NCBI GenBank assembly: GCA_021442155.1
Contig: JAKCPB010001391.1
Span: 62,001 to 126,000 of the forward strand
Origin: Cymbidium sinense
Lineage: Eukaryota; Streptophyta; Magnoliopsida; Asparagales; Orchidaceae
Length of the DNA stretch: 64,000 bases
Direction: 5' to 3'
Made by a program: the position numbers and the translations under genes. The notes below the pieces were generated by a model. That model saw only the letters and a program-made list of their open reading frames with translations, was not told the DNA's origin and made no database searches. This document shows positions 45,396 through 56,440 of this stretch, one piece after another. Each line of letters begins with the position of its first letter. Positions within the stretch are counted from its first letter, which is position 1.

Positions 45396-48300
45396 ATAGA
45401 AGATGAATGGGCAGATTAAGTTCTGAGATAAGGAAACCCAGAATTGTCCAAGTTAACCAGCCCATGCAAGTGTTTGGGTAAGGTGAGTTGATCAAAGAAG
45501 ATGATACCATCGGATCTAGCACCTGATTGGCAAAAAGACAAGCATTTCCTTCACAAACATGAGTGATGTTAAAATTCAATTGGGAAAGAAGAGCTCTAGT
45601 TTGCTTGAGGAGGTAATACAATTCAGTGCTGCTCATCTTAGTGGAAGTCAAAAGGTCAATCATAATAAAGATCCACTTCAATCCAAATATTGAGCCATTT
45701 TGGATGCAAATCTCAGCTTTAAAGACGCCATAAGCTCAAAATGGGACGTAGGAAGGGGGATAAGCAAAAGCATATAGTACTAGACCCCTTAGAGTTCTTG
45801 AAAATGCCACCATAACCAGAGCCATGATGAGAGATAAAGCCATCAATATTGATTTTAATAATATGGTCAAGAGATTTTTTCCAAAAGACAATCTTATCAT
45901 TTCAAAGAAGGTTGATCCGTGTTAATGCCCATTTTATTACAAATTTACCTTTGAATTGTAATGAATGAGATTAGCTTTAAACAAGTCACGAATTTTGTTT
46001 TTAGTTCTAGCAATAATTCTCACGTGGCTCATAGGGATCCCATGATGTTTAGCATCATTACGGTCCATCCATATGAACCATATTAGAGTGAGAGCAATGA
46101 TAACTTTAATGTGACCTTTAATAGTATTATCAAAATAGATTTCAAGAAGTTGATATAAAGTAAGAGAGCCATTGAAATTGACAGTGTTAAAAAGATCATC
46201 ATACCAAATCCAAAGTTTAGAAGCAATGACCCCATTAACAAAAAACATGATTAACATTCTCAATATGGAAACAGATTGACATTTAGAGGGTAAATGGAAC
46301 CCTTTACCCCACAACAAGGAATCATCAGGATAAATTTTTTAGAATACGCCAAGTAAGAACGTAATAAGTAGGGATAGTGTTATTCCAAAGTTTGGAGAAT
46401 ATAGAGGAATCATGGGTATCTTTAATGTGGAGCCACACTTTTTTGAGGTTGAAATCACCATTATGAGAGAGCTTAAAGAGAATCGATCTTGATTGAGGAG
46501 TGATAGAAATAGTAGTAACCATATTCAAGAAAGTAAAAGGGATAAAATCAGCAAGCTTACTATTGTTCCACTTATTGTTATGCAAAAGAGTTTACTAAGC
46601 TAGTGGAATGAGTGGAGAGTAAGTCATCATGGATCCACATCCACTCCAGCTTATCTTGCCAAAAGAAAGAGTCGCCAGAGTTAATGCCCAAAAAATTAAG
46701 GATTCGCATCCCATTTGACGTAACAAAGTCTTTTCCACGAGTCACCCGCTTAAAGGGATAAAATGAGGGGTGCTTACGCAATATTTAGCATGAAATTAGC
46801 CCAAAGACTATTACTCCTAAAATTCCAGAGAGTTTATAAGAAAAGGCATTGATAGCTTCTTTATGGATTTACAACCAAGACCACCTTCATCAAAAGTGCC
46901 ACAACTTTAAACCAAGAGGTTCAGTGCATTTTTTTAGAGGTGTTGGAGCCCCGTAAAAATTTATTTAGATACGCCAATTCTCGATGATGCTAGAAATGGT
47001 CGATAATGGTTTGGATGAGATATAAAGGCATGGAATTAAGAGTGCTCTTAATCAAGGTACCACCAAAAGATAGTAAATGAAATTCCCAAATCGAGATTTT
47101 ATTAGAAATTTTCTGAATAAGGTCATCAAAAAGATGAGATCTTTTCTGGCCTTTAAAAAGTGGAGCCCCAAGATAAGTAATGGGAAATTGACTTTGCTTA
47201 AAATTAGTAATTTTGGAGATTTGATTAAGTCTATAGGTGGGAATCTTAGCTGAAGGAATAAAATAGCATTTTCTTTCATTAAGGAAGAGACCACTAACTT
47301 TGCCAAAATCATTTAAGAGATTCTTAATAGTTTTAACATGTTGAAGAGAGGCATTGCGTAAGATTATAAAATCATCAAAGCTAAGATGAGAAAGGGAAAC
47401 CACCATGAGTTTTAAAAGCCATGTTAGGTTTTTTAATAAAAAGATCATTGAGGCTCTCAAAGATATTCAACAAGAATGATAAAAGAGAGGAGAAAGAGGG
47501 TCACCTTGACGCAAAACCATGGCTCAAGTAAAGAAACCAAGGGATTCACCATTTAAGATAACAAAAACTGATTAGTGATACAACTTTTATAAGCGGATAA
47601 AATTATCGAGAAACCAAACAAATGTAAGATTTGAAAGAGGAAATCCCATGAGAGGTTATCAAAGGCTTTAGAGATGTCCAGTTTGAAAAGCATATTACCT
47701 CCTCGGAAGAGACATCAATGTCACGAACAAGCTCTTGAGCAAGTAGAATATTATCAAATATGGCTCTATTTTTAACGAAACCAGTTTGGTTAGGGGAGAT
47801 AATTTTATGGAGTAGGGGGCTAATCCTATTATTAATTAATTTAGCAATGACTTTTCAGGAAAAGGTACAAAGACTAATAGGTCTAAAATCTCCCCAAGAT
47901 TCGGATTGATGGTTTTGGGAATAAGGACAATAAGTACTTGAAAAATATCCGGGAATAGTCGCCATCAAAGAAATTAAAAGATTAACAAGATCGATTTAAT
48001 AAAAGCCAACAATGTTGAAAGAAATGAGTCGTAAAACCATCGTACGCAAATGTAATCATGTTCATGCTATTGAGAGTACTACTAATCTCCGCTAGGGACG
48101 ATAGTGAGCAAATGGTTATCCTCATTGCTAATCAAAGAAGGGATAAGATGGGTGTTGGAGGGCGTTTCTAATGAAGGATTAGAATTTAATAAATTTTGAA
48201 AGTGATGTATGACATATTCCTTAATTTCATTATTATTAATTATCCAACCATCATTAGAGTTCTTAATTTTCTTAATCGACTTTAAAGCTTTCCGTTTATT

Positions 48301-49325
48301 GCAAATAGCATGAAAATACCTAGTGTTTCTGTCGCCATCAACAATATGTTTGCTAGAGACTTTTTGACGCCAATAGGTTTCCTCCATATTTTGGTAATTA
48401 ATCAAACTATCTTTGGCAATGCTCAACTCATCAAGCTTATCGATCGCTTAAGAGCCTCTTCAAGAGAACAAACCACTTGTTCCATAGCTTTAAGATTGGT
48501 AAAAGATTTTAAAAGATGTTCCACCAATTGAGATTTTATTTAAGCCTCTTGAGCTTAAGTCAAAATTGAATCATGCCTTTAATGTAATTATCGGGTGAAG
48601 TGAGAGTCTAATTAGTGAAAACAACATTAGTGAAGTCACCATGTTGGGTCCACATATTTTGGAATCTAAAAGGTGAGGGAGTAGAAGGGTTAAGAGAGTT
48701 TTGATAGAGATCAAAAGAGGAGCATGATGAAAAAAGTTTTGCTCAAATGCTCAACAAGTAGAGGCCATTGATTGATCCAAGGAGAATTAAAGAGGGTCTT
48801 GTCAAGATGCTGCCAAAGTCTAGAGTTTTACCATGTGTAATCCCAAAAAACTAATGTCAATCGATTGCAATCAAGGATCATATTAGAGAAGTCTTCCATG
48901 GAATGGAGGTTAGAGAACATCCTCCCCTCCTTCAAGAAGCATGATAGTGTTGAAATCTCCAACCAACCGTGAAGGTTAACAGGAGGCTAAGGTTCTTAAG
49001 TGATTCCAAAGTATGTTCCTACCTTTATTACAAGAAGCATGAGGAACCAAAGGCCAAAACTCACCTAAAGAGATTTTGACATTACCAATTGTTCAAATCA
49101 TCAATGATGGAAATGGTGATGGAATTATTCCAAAACACCATATTTTATTATTAAGATTAAAGAGAAATTTTGAAGTCCAATTGATCTAGCAACATGGGAA
49201 ATCTTGGAAGAGTGAATGAAAGGCTCAATAATAACAAGTAATTTGATGTTATGAGCACAGAGGCTCTAACATGGCGCAGTAGGAGATCCCACAACCCCGA
49301 TATTCCAAATAAGAAAATTAATCAT
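45396..49325 (-). pseudogene. LINE-D ORF2 remnant (endonuclease, RT, zf-RVT, RNase H)
   Basis: The start is placed at 49325 (MINFLIWNIGVVG, the EEP N-terminus). Endonuclease to about 48590. RT includes SIAKDSLINYQNMEETYWRQK and GDRNTRYFHAICNKRKA (48426-48082), LSHLSFDDFIILRNASLQH (catalytic site, codons at 47379-47371), GLFLNERKCYFI, ITYLGAPLFKGQKRSHLFDD and NKISIWEFHLLSFGG. The expected F-x-DD motif has lost one residue in-frame (FDD; LINE-B and C have FVDD). Zf-RVT: SRSILFKLSHNGDFNLKKVW to VLTWRILKNLS (46585-46325). RNase H C-terminus: THVCEGNACLFANQ (near 45560). Frameshifted; inactive. Confidence 0.87.
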
Positions 49326-49379
49326 AAGAAACCAAGAAGAAAAAGAAAAAAGGAAATGTAAAAAAGAAGAGAGAATTAA

Positions 49380-50800
49380 TTATGAGGTGTTAGAAGAACG
49401 TGTTCTTGTGAAGTTATTAGTCATTTTGGCTTTGGAAGATTTTTTTAATAACTATTTGGAAGGGTCTATCATCCAAAAGTATCTCCATCAGAGAGGGATT
49501 GGTTTTGGGTATCTAGAATAGGAGCAATATCAGACAATGTTTTATTAGTGGTGATTTCTCCTTCTTTAGTATCAGAGCAAGAATGAGAAATAGGAATAGC
49601 TTGAGTATCACTGAGTAGTAGAAGGAGAGGTTCTTGCGCTCAAAGTACAAATATCATCAATACCACATGATGCATAAGTGATCCGACACCAAAGGATAAA
49701 CATTATTTTGATCCAATATAAGATCCCCATTCAAATTATCATTAAGATTCAAGTGAAGCAAAGGATTGTCATGAGAGGCCAAATTATTACAAGTGGGAGT
49801 AGTGCTAGGTAAATGCTCATTAGTTTCTTCACACACTTAATAGTAGTATTTTGCCAAGCTCAGTGAATTTCATCACACAGGGGTAATAAAGGGGTAGTGG
49901 GATGAGTTCCATTATGAGTAACTTTAGGCACATAAACTAACTTATTAGTTTTCCGCATCCAAGAGAGGTATTAGTGTCCCGTGGTATGTTCTTTTTTTGA
50001 GGTTAGATGTAAATACAAAGCATTCCAGTGGTCATGGCCATGGATCTTACAATGAGTGCAAAAGATGGGGAAATTTTCAAATTCCACTTCTCGATTATAT
50101 CCAAATTTTTTTCAACCAATCCAAACTTCTAGGGTATTTTTTTTGTAATGTCAATCTCAACCAAGATACATGCAATGATGGTCGAGATCTAGCGACAGTG
50201 GCTTGATCAATTTAAAGCGGTCTACCAAATAGAGCCCCAACCGCAAATAAAACTTGGTGAGTAACATAGTGAATTCTCATGTTAGGGAAAGCAAGCCATA
50301 AAAGAACAATAGGGGATTCCTCTTTGACATCAAAAAGGGGTGACCATTTCAAGAGCCGCATTTGACAATTATACACAAAATAGAAGCGGTGAGCAAAGAC
50401 TCGAGAATAATCTAAATTATTGGATAATTGAATAAGGATATGACGAAGATCAATCAACCCAATAGTGAATACTCCTGAAAGCTTTAAGCTATGGAAGAAA
50501 GAATGGATATTATCTAGAGTAGGACGCCGTAGGGAAAATTTACCAACCAAAGTTAACTCAAAAGGCTTAGCTAAGATCTCCACATCCTGATCAGAGCACA
50601 TGACAGTCGACATTCCACGGAATGTCGTAGAAACTAAGTTAACGAGGCATTAGAGCTAGGGATCTTACCAGAAAGAGCATCCTTAAAGGACTTGATAGCT
50701 TATATGGATTCAATAGAAACACCTATCAGATCGAGAGCAAAGTCATCCAAGAGGGATGAGTGCCAGAGAGCTTAAGCCGCCATTGTATGATCCAAAGGAG
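49380..50800 (-). pseudogene. LINE-D ORF1 remnant (DUF4283 and CCHC knuckle)
   Basis: The DUF4283 core is open for 133 residues (50613-50212): EILAKPFELTLVGKFSLRRP, VFAHRFYFVYNCQMRLLKWS, VLLWLAFPNMRIHYVTHQ. The knuckle near 50080-50020 reads FCTHCKIHGHDH, with both first cysteines and the His kept; a one-base loss just after it shifts the frame before the last Cys. An S/D/N-rich linker follows to about 49400. A possible initiator ATG at 50783 runs into a stop at once, so the N-terminus is frameshifted too. Confidence 0.82.
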
Positions 50801-50927
50801 AGTCACATAAGCAACGGGCGAGGGATAGCAACCAAACAAAAAATCGTGATCACGATCGAGCAACCAAATGCCACCAAACCCAGAACATAAAATTTCCATA
50901 GAATGAGACGAAGACGAGCATTTCTCT
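50801..50927 (-). other. LINE-D 5' UTR
   Basis: About 125 bases upstream of ORF1 on the minus strand, mixed composition, starting at the telomere-like flank. LINE promoters normally lie in the 5' UTR, but I can point to no specific motif. Confidence 0.5.
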
Positions 50928-52030
50928 TTAGGGTTTTGGGTTTAGGGTTTAAGGTTCAGTGTTTAGACTTTATGGTTTAGGATTTTTTGGATTTATGGTT
51001 TAGGGTTTAGGGTTTAGAGTATAGGGTTTTTGGTTTGGGGTTTAGGGTTTTAGGGTTTAGGGCTTATTCTTTTAGAGTTTTAGGTTTAAGGTTTATGGTT
51101 TTTGGTTTAGGGTTTGTTTTAATGTTTTGGGTTTATGGTTAGGGTTTTTTTATTTTTTTTAGGCCTAGGATTTAGGTTTAGGTAAGGGTTTAAGTTAGTT
51201 TAGGTTTATTTTAAATTAAGTAAACGATAGTTTATGTTTTTTTATTTATTTAGTTTATTTTTATTTATTTTGTTTATTTTATCTCACATTTTATTTAGGT
51301 CATTTTCATTTTATTTAGTTTATTTTATTTATCTTAGTCTTGGTTTTATTTTAGTTTAGTTTTAGCCTAGTTTATGTTTATTCTTTAGTTTAGTTATTTT
51401 TTTATTTTATTAGATTTAGGTTTTATTTTTATTTTATGTTTAAGTTTATTTTATTTTTTTGTGCATTTTATTAATTTAGGTTTATTTTAAGTTTTATTTT
51501 TAGTTTAGGTTTAGCCCATTTTTTATTTTATATTTTATTTTGTTGTTTTAGTAGTTCTTTAATTTTAGGTTTAGGTTTATTTATTTAATTTTTTCCAGCT
51601 AGGTTTAGGTTATTTGATTTTATCTATTTTTAGTTTAGGTTTTATTTTTTTTATTTATTTTTAGTTTTATTTTTTTGGGTTTAGGTTTTTATTTAGCTTA
51701 TATTTTAGGTTTATTTTATTTTTTAGTTTAGTTTAGGTTTTTATTTATTTTATTTTAGTTTAGTTTGAATTTTTTATTTTATTTTATTTTTAGATTTTGC
51801 TTTAGGTTTAAGTTTAGGTTTAGGTTTAGATTAGGTTTAGGTTTTAGTTTAGATTTTTATTTTATTTAGGTTTAAGTTTTTTATTTATTTTATTTTTAAG
51901 TTTTATTTAGTTTAGGTTTAGGATTTTAGTTTTATAGTGTTTAAGGGTTTAGGGTTTAGAGTTTATGGTTTGTTTGCTTAGGTTTAGGTGTTGGTTTTAG
52001 GTTTAGGGTCTGTGTTTACCGCTTAGGGTT
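50928..52030 (+). repeat. Telomere-like tract and box-headed T-rich unit
   Basis: TTTAGGG-like tract at 50928-51200 (perfect GGGTTTAGGGTTTAGGG pieces), box at 51208-51240 (AAATTAAGTAAACGATAG), T-rich tract to about 51900, then telomere-like sequence to GRP-9. Confidence 0.82.
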
Positions 52031-52478
52031 TTATTTTTTAAGAGCAAATTCAGATTCAACATTTCTTCTTTTCGATTTCAACAACCAAGTAACCCACCAG
52101 GTTTCCTAAGACACAAGCAACGACATAAATCAAGAATGTGCATGCTTAAAGCAAATCAAAAACCTTAGATAACTAGAACTATCTCTACTATAAAGACACG
52201 CTCTAGATTAGATCACTGCTCGCTTTCTCCAATTCCCATTAGAACCACCTAGGCTCTCGAATAGTGATCCACCACCATATCCCCGATCTTTCCCTCTGCC
52301 ACCAACCACAGCTATAACCTCCATCGCTTCTCCCACTTCTATAACCACCACTACTCTGACCACCACCTCCATATCCACTAGCACCTCCATATCCCCCCAC
52401 CACCTCAGATCCCATCTGCATCTAGACTAACCCTAGTTTATCGTGATATTCCTACCATCAAAGTTATGCCCATTCTTA
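52031..52478 (-). pseudogene. GRP-9: GR-RBP retrocopy fragment, long subfamily
   Basis: The most readable copy of the protein tail. The minus frame 52421-52239 includes GGYGGASGYGGGGQSSGGYR and SGRSDGGYS. The overlapping frame 52390-52208 gives the C-terminus KDRGYGGGSLFESLGGSNGN-WRK. Together they match a plant GR-RBP tail ending GGSxGNWRN-stop, split by frameshifts. The 3' UTR and T run precede it on +; the RRM edge ends at CCCATTCTTAG. Confidence 0.88.
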
Positions 52479-52620
52479 GTGTTTACGTTTAGGTTAAGGT
52501 TTATTAGGTTCTAGGTTTTTAGGTTTATTTTTAATTTATTTAGTTATTTTAGTTTAGTTTAGGGTTTAGGGTGTGTTAGGAGGTTTAGGGTTTAGTGGGT
52601 CAGAGTTTAGAGTTTTAGTG
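52479..52620 (+). repeat. Post-GRP motif and telomere-like tract
   Basis: TTTTTAATTTATTTAGTTA motif near 52530, then TTTAGGGTGTG-type sequence. Confidence 0.75.
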
Positions 52621-52985
52621 TTTATCTATCAGTGCTCAGTGCCTGGCCCAGATCCAGGTTAGGAGTAAGGCCAAATGTCACGCTAGGGTCATGGCCAGGA
52701 TCTAGCATTTAGGATCTTTAAATCAAGCTTCAGGCCCATTTTAGCTTAATTCAGGACTCAGGGTCTTGGCTCATGATCCAGTGGCCTAGGGCCCAGGGCC
52801 AGTGTCAGGGCTCAGTGCCCAGGGCCTAGTGGCCTAGGGCCAGGGCCTAGGGCCCAGGGCAGTAGCTTTAGGGCCTGATGGGGTGGCCCAGGTCTAGGGC
52901 CCAGAGTTAAGGATCTTTTTTATTTTTTTATCCTGCTGGCCTGGTAGTGGATCATAGCCTAGGGCCTAGCCTAGGCACGTGTTTT
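52621..52985 (+). repeat. C/G-rich telomere-variant block 6
   Basis: GGCCTAGGGCCCAGGGCC, GGGCTCAGTGCCCAGGGCC and AGTGGCCTAGGG words, embedded in TTTAGGG-like DNA and ending next to the T run of GRP-10. Confidence 0.75.
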
Positions 52986-52997
52986 AGTTTAGTTCAG

Positions 52998-53080
52998 TTT
53001 TTTTTTTTAAGTAAAGAACAAATTCAGATTCAACATTTCTTCTTTTCAATTTCATCAACCTAGTAACACACCAAGTTTTC
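52998..53080 (-). pseudogene. GRP-10: remnant of GR-RBP 3' UTR only
   Basis: Poly(T), then about 65 bases of the GRP 3' UTR (AACAAATTCAGATTCAACAT to CACACCAAGTTTTCT), cut off abruptly and followed by telomere-like repeat. No coding sequence. Confidence 0.85.
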
Positions 53081-53218
53081 TCCAATTTTAGGGTTTAAGG
53101 TTTCAGGTTTATGGTTTAGGGTTTAGGGTTTAGGATTTAGGGTTTAAGGTTTTTAGGGTTTAGGGTTTAGGTTTTAGGTTTAGGGCTCAGGTTTTAGTTT
53201 AGGGTTTAAGGTTTTTGG
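53081..53218 (+). repeat. Telomere-like tract
   Basis: Several good TTTAGGG units between GRP-10 and GRP-11; no box and no T-rich tract, so this is a collapsed unit. Confidence 0.8.
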
Positions 53219-53540
53219 GTTTTTTTTTAAACAGAGAACAAATTTAGATTCAACATTTCTTCTTTTTGATTTCATCAACTAAGTAACACCCCAAGATTTC
53301 TAAAACACAAGTGACATCATAGATAAGAAAATGAGAATGCATATTCACCAACACCTCCAGATCCCCCACCACTACTCCTCCCGCCTCCATAACCACCATT
53401 GCTCTGACCACCACCTCCATATCCAACAACACCTCTAGATCCCCCACCACCTCTACGTAAGCGCCACCTCCTCCTTCGCCTCCACCACCAAATCTAGATC
53501 GACTGGTTGACAAGTGATGTTCCGTCTGTTCTCCCATTTT
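53219..53540 (-). pseudogene. GRP-11: GR-RBP retrocopy fragment, short subfamily
   Basis: Clearest short-subfamily copy. The 3' UTR runs to ATGAGAATGCAT, then ATTCACCAACACCTCCAGATC, skipping the C-terminus. A second ACCTCTAGATCCCCCACCACC further on shows that the Gly-rich segment used at the junction is also present at its normal place. The minus frame 53537-53250 begins with the RRM edge and reads RSRFGGGGEGGGGAY before shifting. Confidence 0.85.
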
Positions 53541-53767
53541 AGGGTTTATGTATATTTTTTAATTTATTTATTTACTTTAAGTTTATGTTTATGGTTTAGG
53601 GTTGTAGGTTTAGGGTTTAGGGTTTAGGGTTTAGGGTTTAGGGTTTGGTGCTTTGGTTTTAGGGTTTAGAAGTTTTTAATTTTTGATTTAGGGTTTACGA
53701 TTTAAGGTTTGGGGTTTAGGTTTTACGTTTAGGGTTCAGGTTTTAGTTTAGGGTTTAATGTTTTTGG
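53541..53767 (+). repeat. Telomere-like tract
   Basis: Post-GRP motif near 53555, then about five nearly perfect TTTAGGG units at 53600-53645 and degenerate ones to GRP-12. Confidence 0.82.
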
Positions 53768-54243
53768 TTTTTTTATTTTTAGTAGAAAAAAATTAAGAAT
53801 CATCATTTCTTATTTTCGATTTCTTCAACCAAGTAACACACCAAGTTTTCTAAGACACAAGCAATGACATAAATAAAATATGAGCACGCATAGAGAAAAT
53901 CAAAAACCCTAAATAACTAGAATCATTTCCAATCAGAAGAGCTCCATAAGCAAGAGATCTAATCTACTGCTTCTTCGCTTTCTAGTTCCCATCCAACCAG
54001 CCTCTCGAGTAGATCCATCCCATCATATCATTGATCTCTCCATCGCCACCACCACATCTCAGAACCTTCATCACTCTTCCCGCACATAACCAAATCGCTC
54101 ACCACCACCTCCATATCCACCAGCACCCCCAGATCCCCCACCACTACTACGATAACTGCCGCCTCTACATTCGGCTCCACCACTAGATCTAGATTGAGCC
54201 TGGTTGACAGTGTGTTATTGTAGTCAAGGTTCTGCCCATTCTT
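53768..54243 (-). pseudogene. GRP-12: GR-RBP retrocopy fragment, long subfamily
   Basis: Full-length structure (T run, 3' UTR, C-terminus near 53985, Gly-rich tail, RRM end, CCCATTCTTAAGG). It is the GRP member at the head of the ~7.75-kb repeat whose second copy starts with GRP-13. Frame broken. Confidence 0.85.
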
Positions 54244-56150
54244 AAGGTTTTCAGGTTTTGTCTGCCTCTATTAGGTTTTAGGGTTTAGGTTTATTTTTTT
54301 TAATTTATTTAATTACTTAAGGTTTAGGTTGTGGTTTGGTGTTTAAGTTGTGGTTGTGGGTTTTCTGCTTTATGCTTTTTAGGGTTTAGGATTTGGGTTT
54401 AGGTTTGGGTAGGTTTAGGTTTTGTGGGGTGGGTGTGTGGTTTAGGGTTTAGTGGTTTAGGTATGGTTTGGTTGTCTATTTTTTTAAAATTAAGTAAACC
54501 TATAGGTTTATGATTACTTAGTTTATTGATTATATTTACTTTAGTTTATATGATTTTTTATTTTTATTTATGATTATTTTTTTATTATTTAGTTTCATTT
54601 ATTTATTTTAGGTTTATTTATCTTAGTTTAGGTTTTTTATTTTAGTTTTTTTTTGTTTAGGTTTAGGATTATGTTTATTTTTAGTGTGGTTTTATTTTTA
54701 TTTTATTTTCCGTGTTTTTATTTTTTATTTTTTAGTCTCTAGGTTTATGTTTTATTTTTTTTTTTAGGTTTAGGTTTTATTTTATTTGTTTACATCAGAT
54801 TTTTTTTTTTTAGTTTAGGTTTAGTTTATTTTTAATTTATTTTATTTATTTAGTTTAGGTTTAGGGTTTAGTTTATTTTGGTTTAGTTTAGGTTTTATAT
54901 ATTTTAGTTTATTTTATTCTAATTTAGGTTTATTTTATTTTATTTATTATATTTTTATTTTAAGTTTAGTTTTTTCTTAGTTTGGAGTTTAGGTTTATTT
55001 ATTTATTTTTAGGTTTTTTTGTTTTGGTTTTTATTCAGTTTTTATTTTATTTATTTTATGTTTATTTTTTATATTTTATGTTTAGTTTTTATTTTTTTTT
55101 GGTTTTTTATTCTTAGTTTTATTTTATTTTAAAAATTGATTGATTTTAGGCTTTATTTTAATTTAAATTTTGATTTATCTTATTTAGTTTAGGTTTGATT
55201 TTAATTTTAATCTTAATTGCATTTAGTTATCGCTTATATTTTTAGCTTCATTTAGCTTTAGTTTAGTTTATGGTCTTTAGGTAGGGTTTTAGGTTCGCCT
55301 TTGGGTTTAGAGTTTTAGGTCTGGTGATTTTAGGCTTGTGGTTTAGCTTCTAGCTTAGGTTAACATAGATTGAGGGTTTTTTTTTAAATATTTCTAAATT
55401 ATGTAAATGGTATGTTTAGGTTTATTTAGTTTATCTAGTTTAATTTATTTATTTTAGCTTTTTTTTATTTTATTTATGAATATTTTTTCATTTTATTTTG
55501 TTTAGTTTATTTATTTCGTGTTTATTTATTTTGTTTAGTGTTTTATTTCACTTTATTTTTTAGGTTTAGTTTTTGGTTTAGGTTTAATTCGTAGTTGAGT
55601 TTTATTTTTAAATTTATTTTTTTTTGGGTTTAGGTTTTATTTTTTATTTTTAGATTTAGGTTTAGATTTTTATTTGAATTTTAAGTTTAGGTTTTAGGTT
55701 TTATTTTAGATTTATTTTCGTGCTTTATTTTGGTTTAGTTTACTTTTATTTTATTTTATTTTATTTTATATTAGTGTGTAGTTTAAGTTTTTATTTTAGG
55801 TTTTATTTATTTTATTTTAGTTTATTTTAGTTTAGTTTGGGTTTATTTTATTTTATTTATTTTATTTTATTTTAGGTCTCGCTTTTCTACTTTATGGTTT
55901 AGTTTTAATTTTTCTTTATTTTTAGTTTAGTCATTTAATTTATTTTATTTTATATTAGGTTTATTTTGTGACGATTTAATTTAGGTTTAGTTTTATCCAG
56001 GTTTTATTTTTTTGTTTAGTATACCCATTTATTTATTTCTTATCTTTATTTATTAGTTTATTTTCTTTAGGCTCAGGTCTTTAGTTTTATTTTATTTTTT
56101 ATTATTTATTTAAATTTATTTTATTTATCTTTATTTGATTAGCTCAGTTT
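54244..56150 (+). repeat. Two box-headed T-rich units
   Basis: Post-GRP motif near 54295, telomere-like tract, box at 54478-54520 (AAATTAAGTAAACCTATAGG), T-rich tract containing the marker TTACATCAGATTTTTTTT (54790), telomere-like tract, box at 55376-55420 (AAATTATGTAAATGG) and another T-rich tract. The same markers recur in the same order at 61997-64000. Confidence 0.85.
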
Positions 56151-56440
56151 AGGCCTTGTAGGGCCCAGGCCCAGAGCCTGGGCCCAGTTTCAGGGCTCAG
56201 GTTGCAAGCCCCAAGGCTCACTGATCAAGGCTCCAGTCCCTGGCAGCCCAGTGGCTCAGTGGCTGGCCTAGGGCCCAGGCCTGTAGGGCCTGTGTGGCCC
56301 ACCCACTCCAGGGTCTTGTGGCCCAGTGGCCCAGGATTCTGGGGGTTCTGGGCCCAGTCAGTGCCCAGGGATCTAGGCCTGGCCCAGGCACAGAGCCCAG
56401 GGTCTTGTGGCCTAGGCCTTAAATGTCCACAGGTTTTGTG
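56151..56440 (+). repeat. C/G-rich telomere-variant block 7
   Basis: GGGCCCAGGCCC, GTGGCTCAGTGGC and GGCCTAGG words. The 79-residue + frame across it is compositional. If the ~7.75-kb repeat continues beyond the window, its counterpart would begin right at the window end. Confidence 0.75.

Larger units (their letters stand above)
41374..50927 (-). mobile_element. LINE-D: most complete LINE, inserted in telomere-like repeat
   Basis: About 9.55 kb on the minus strand, a different subfamily from A, B and C: same domain order but clearly diverged in wording. The + strand starts with a 17-base T run (41374-41390), then a hairpin and AATAAAA-type signal, a 4-kb 3' region, ORF2 and ORF1, and ends at about 50927 (sense 5' end near AGAGAAATGCTCGTC). 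Perfect or near-perfect TTTAGGG units abut both ends. It has longer uninterrupted frames than the other copies, so it is probably the youngest, though still broken. Confidence 0.9.

Noticed and set aside
3641..50927. LTR retrotransposons or DNA transposons
   Set aside because: I found no long terminal repeats, integrase/protease domains, transposase motifs or terminal inverted repeats; all coding remnants fit non-LTR elements.
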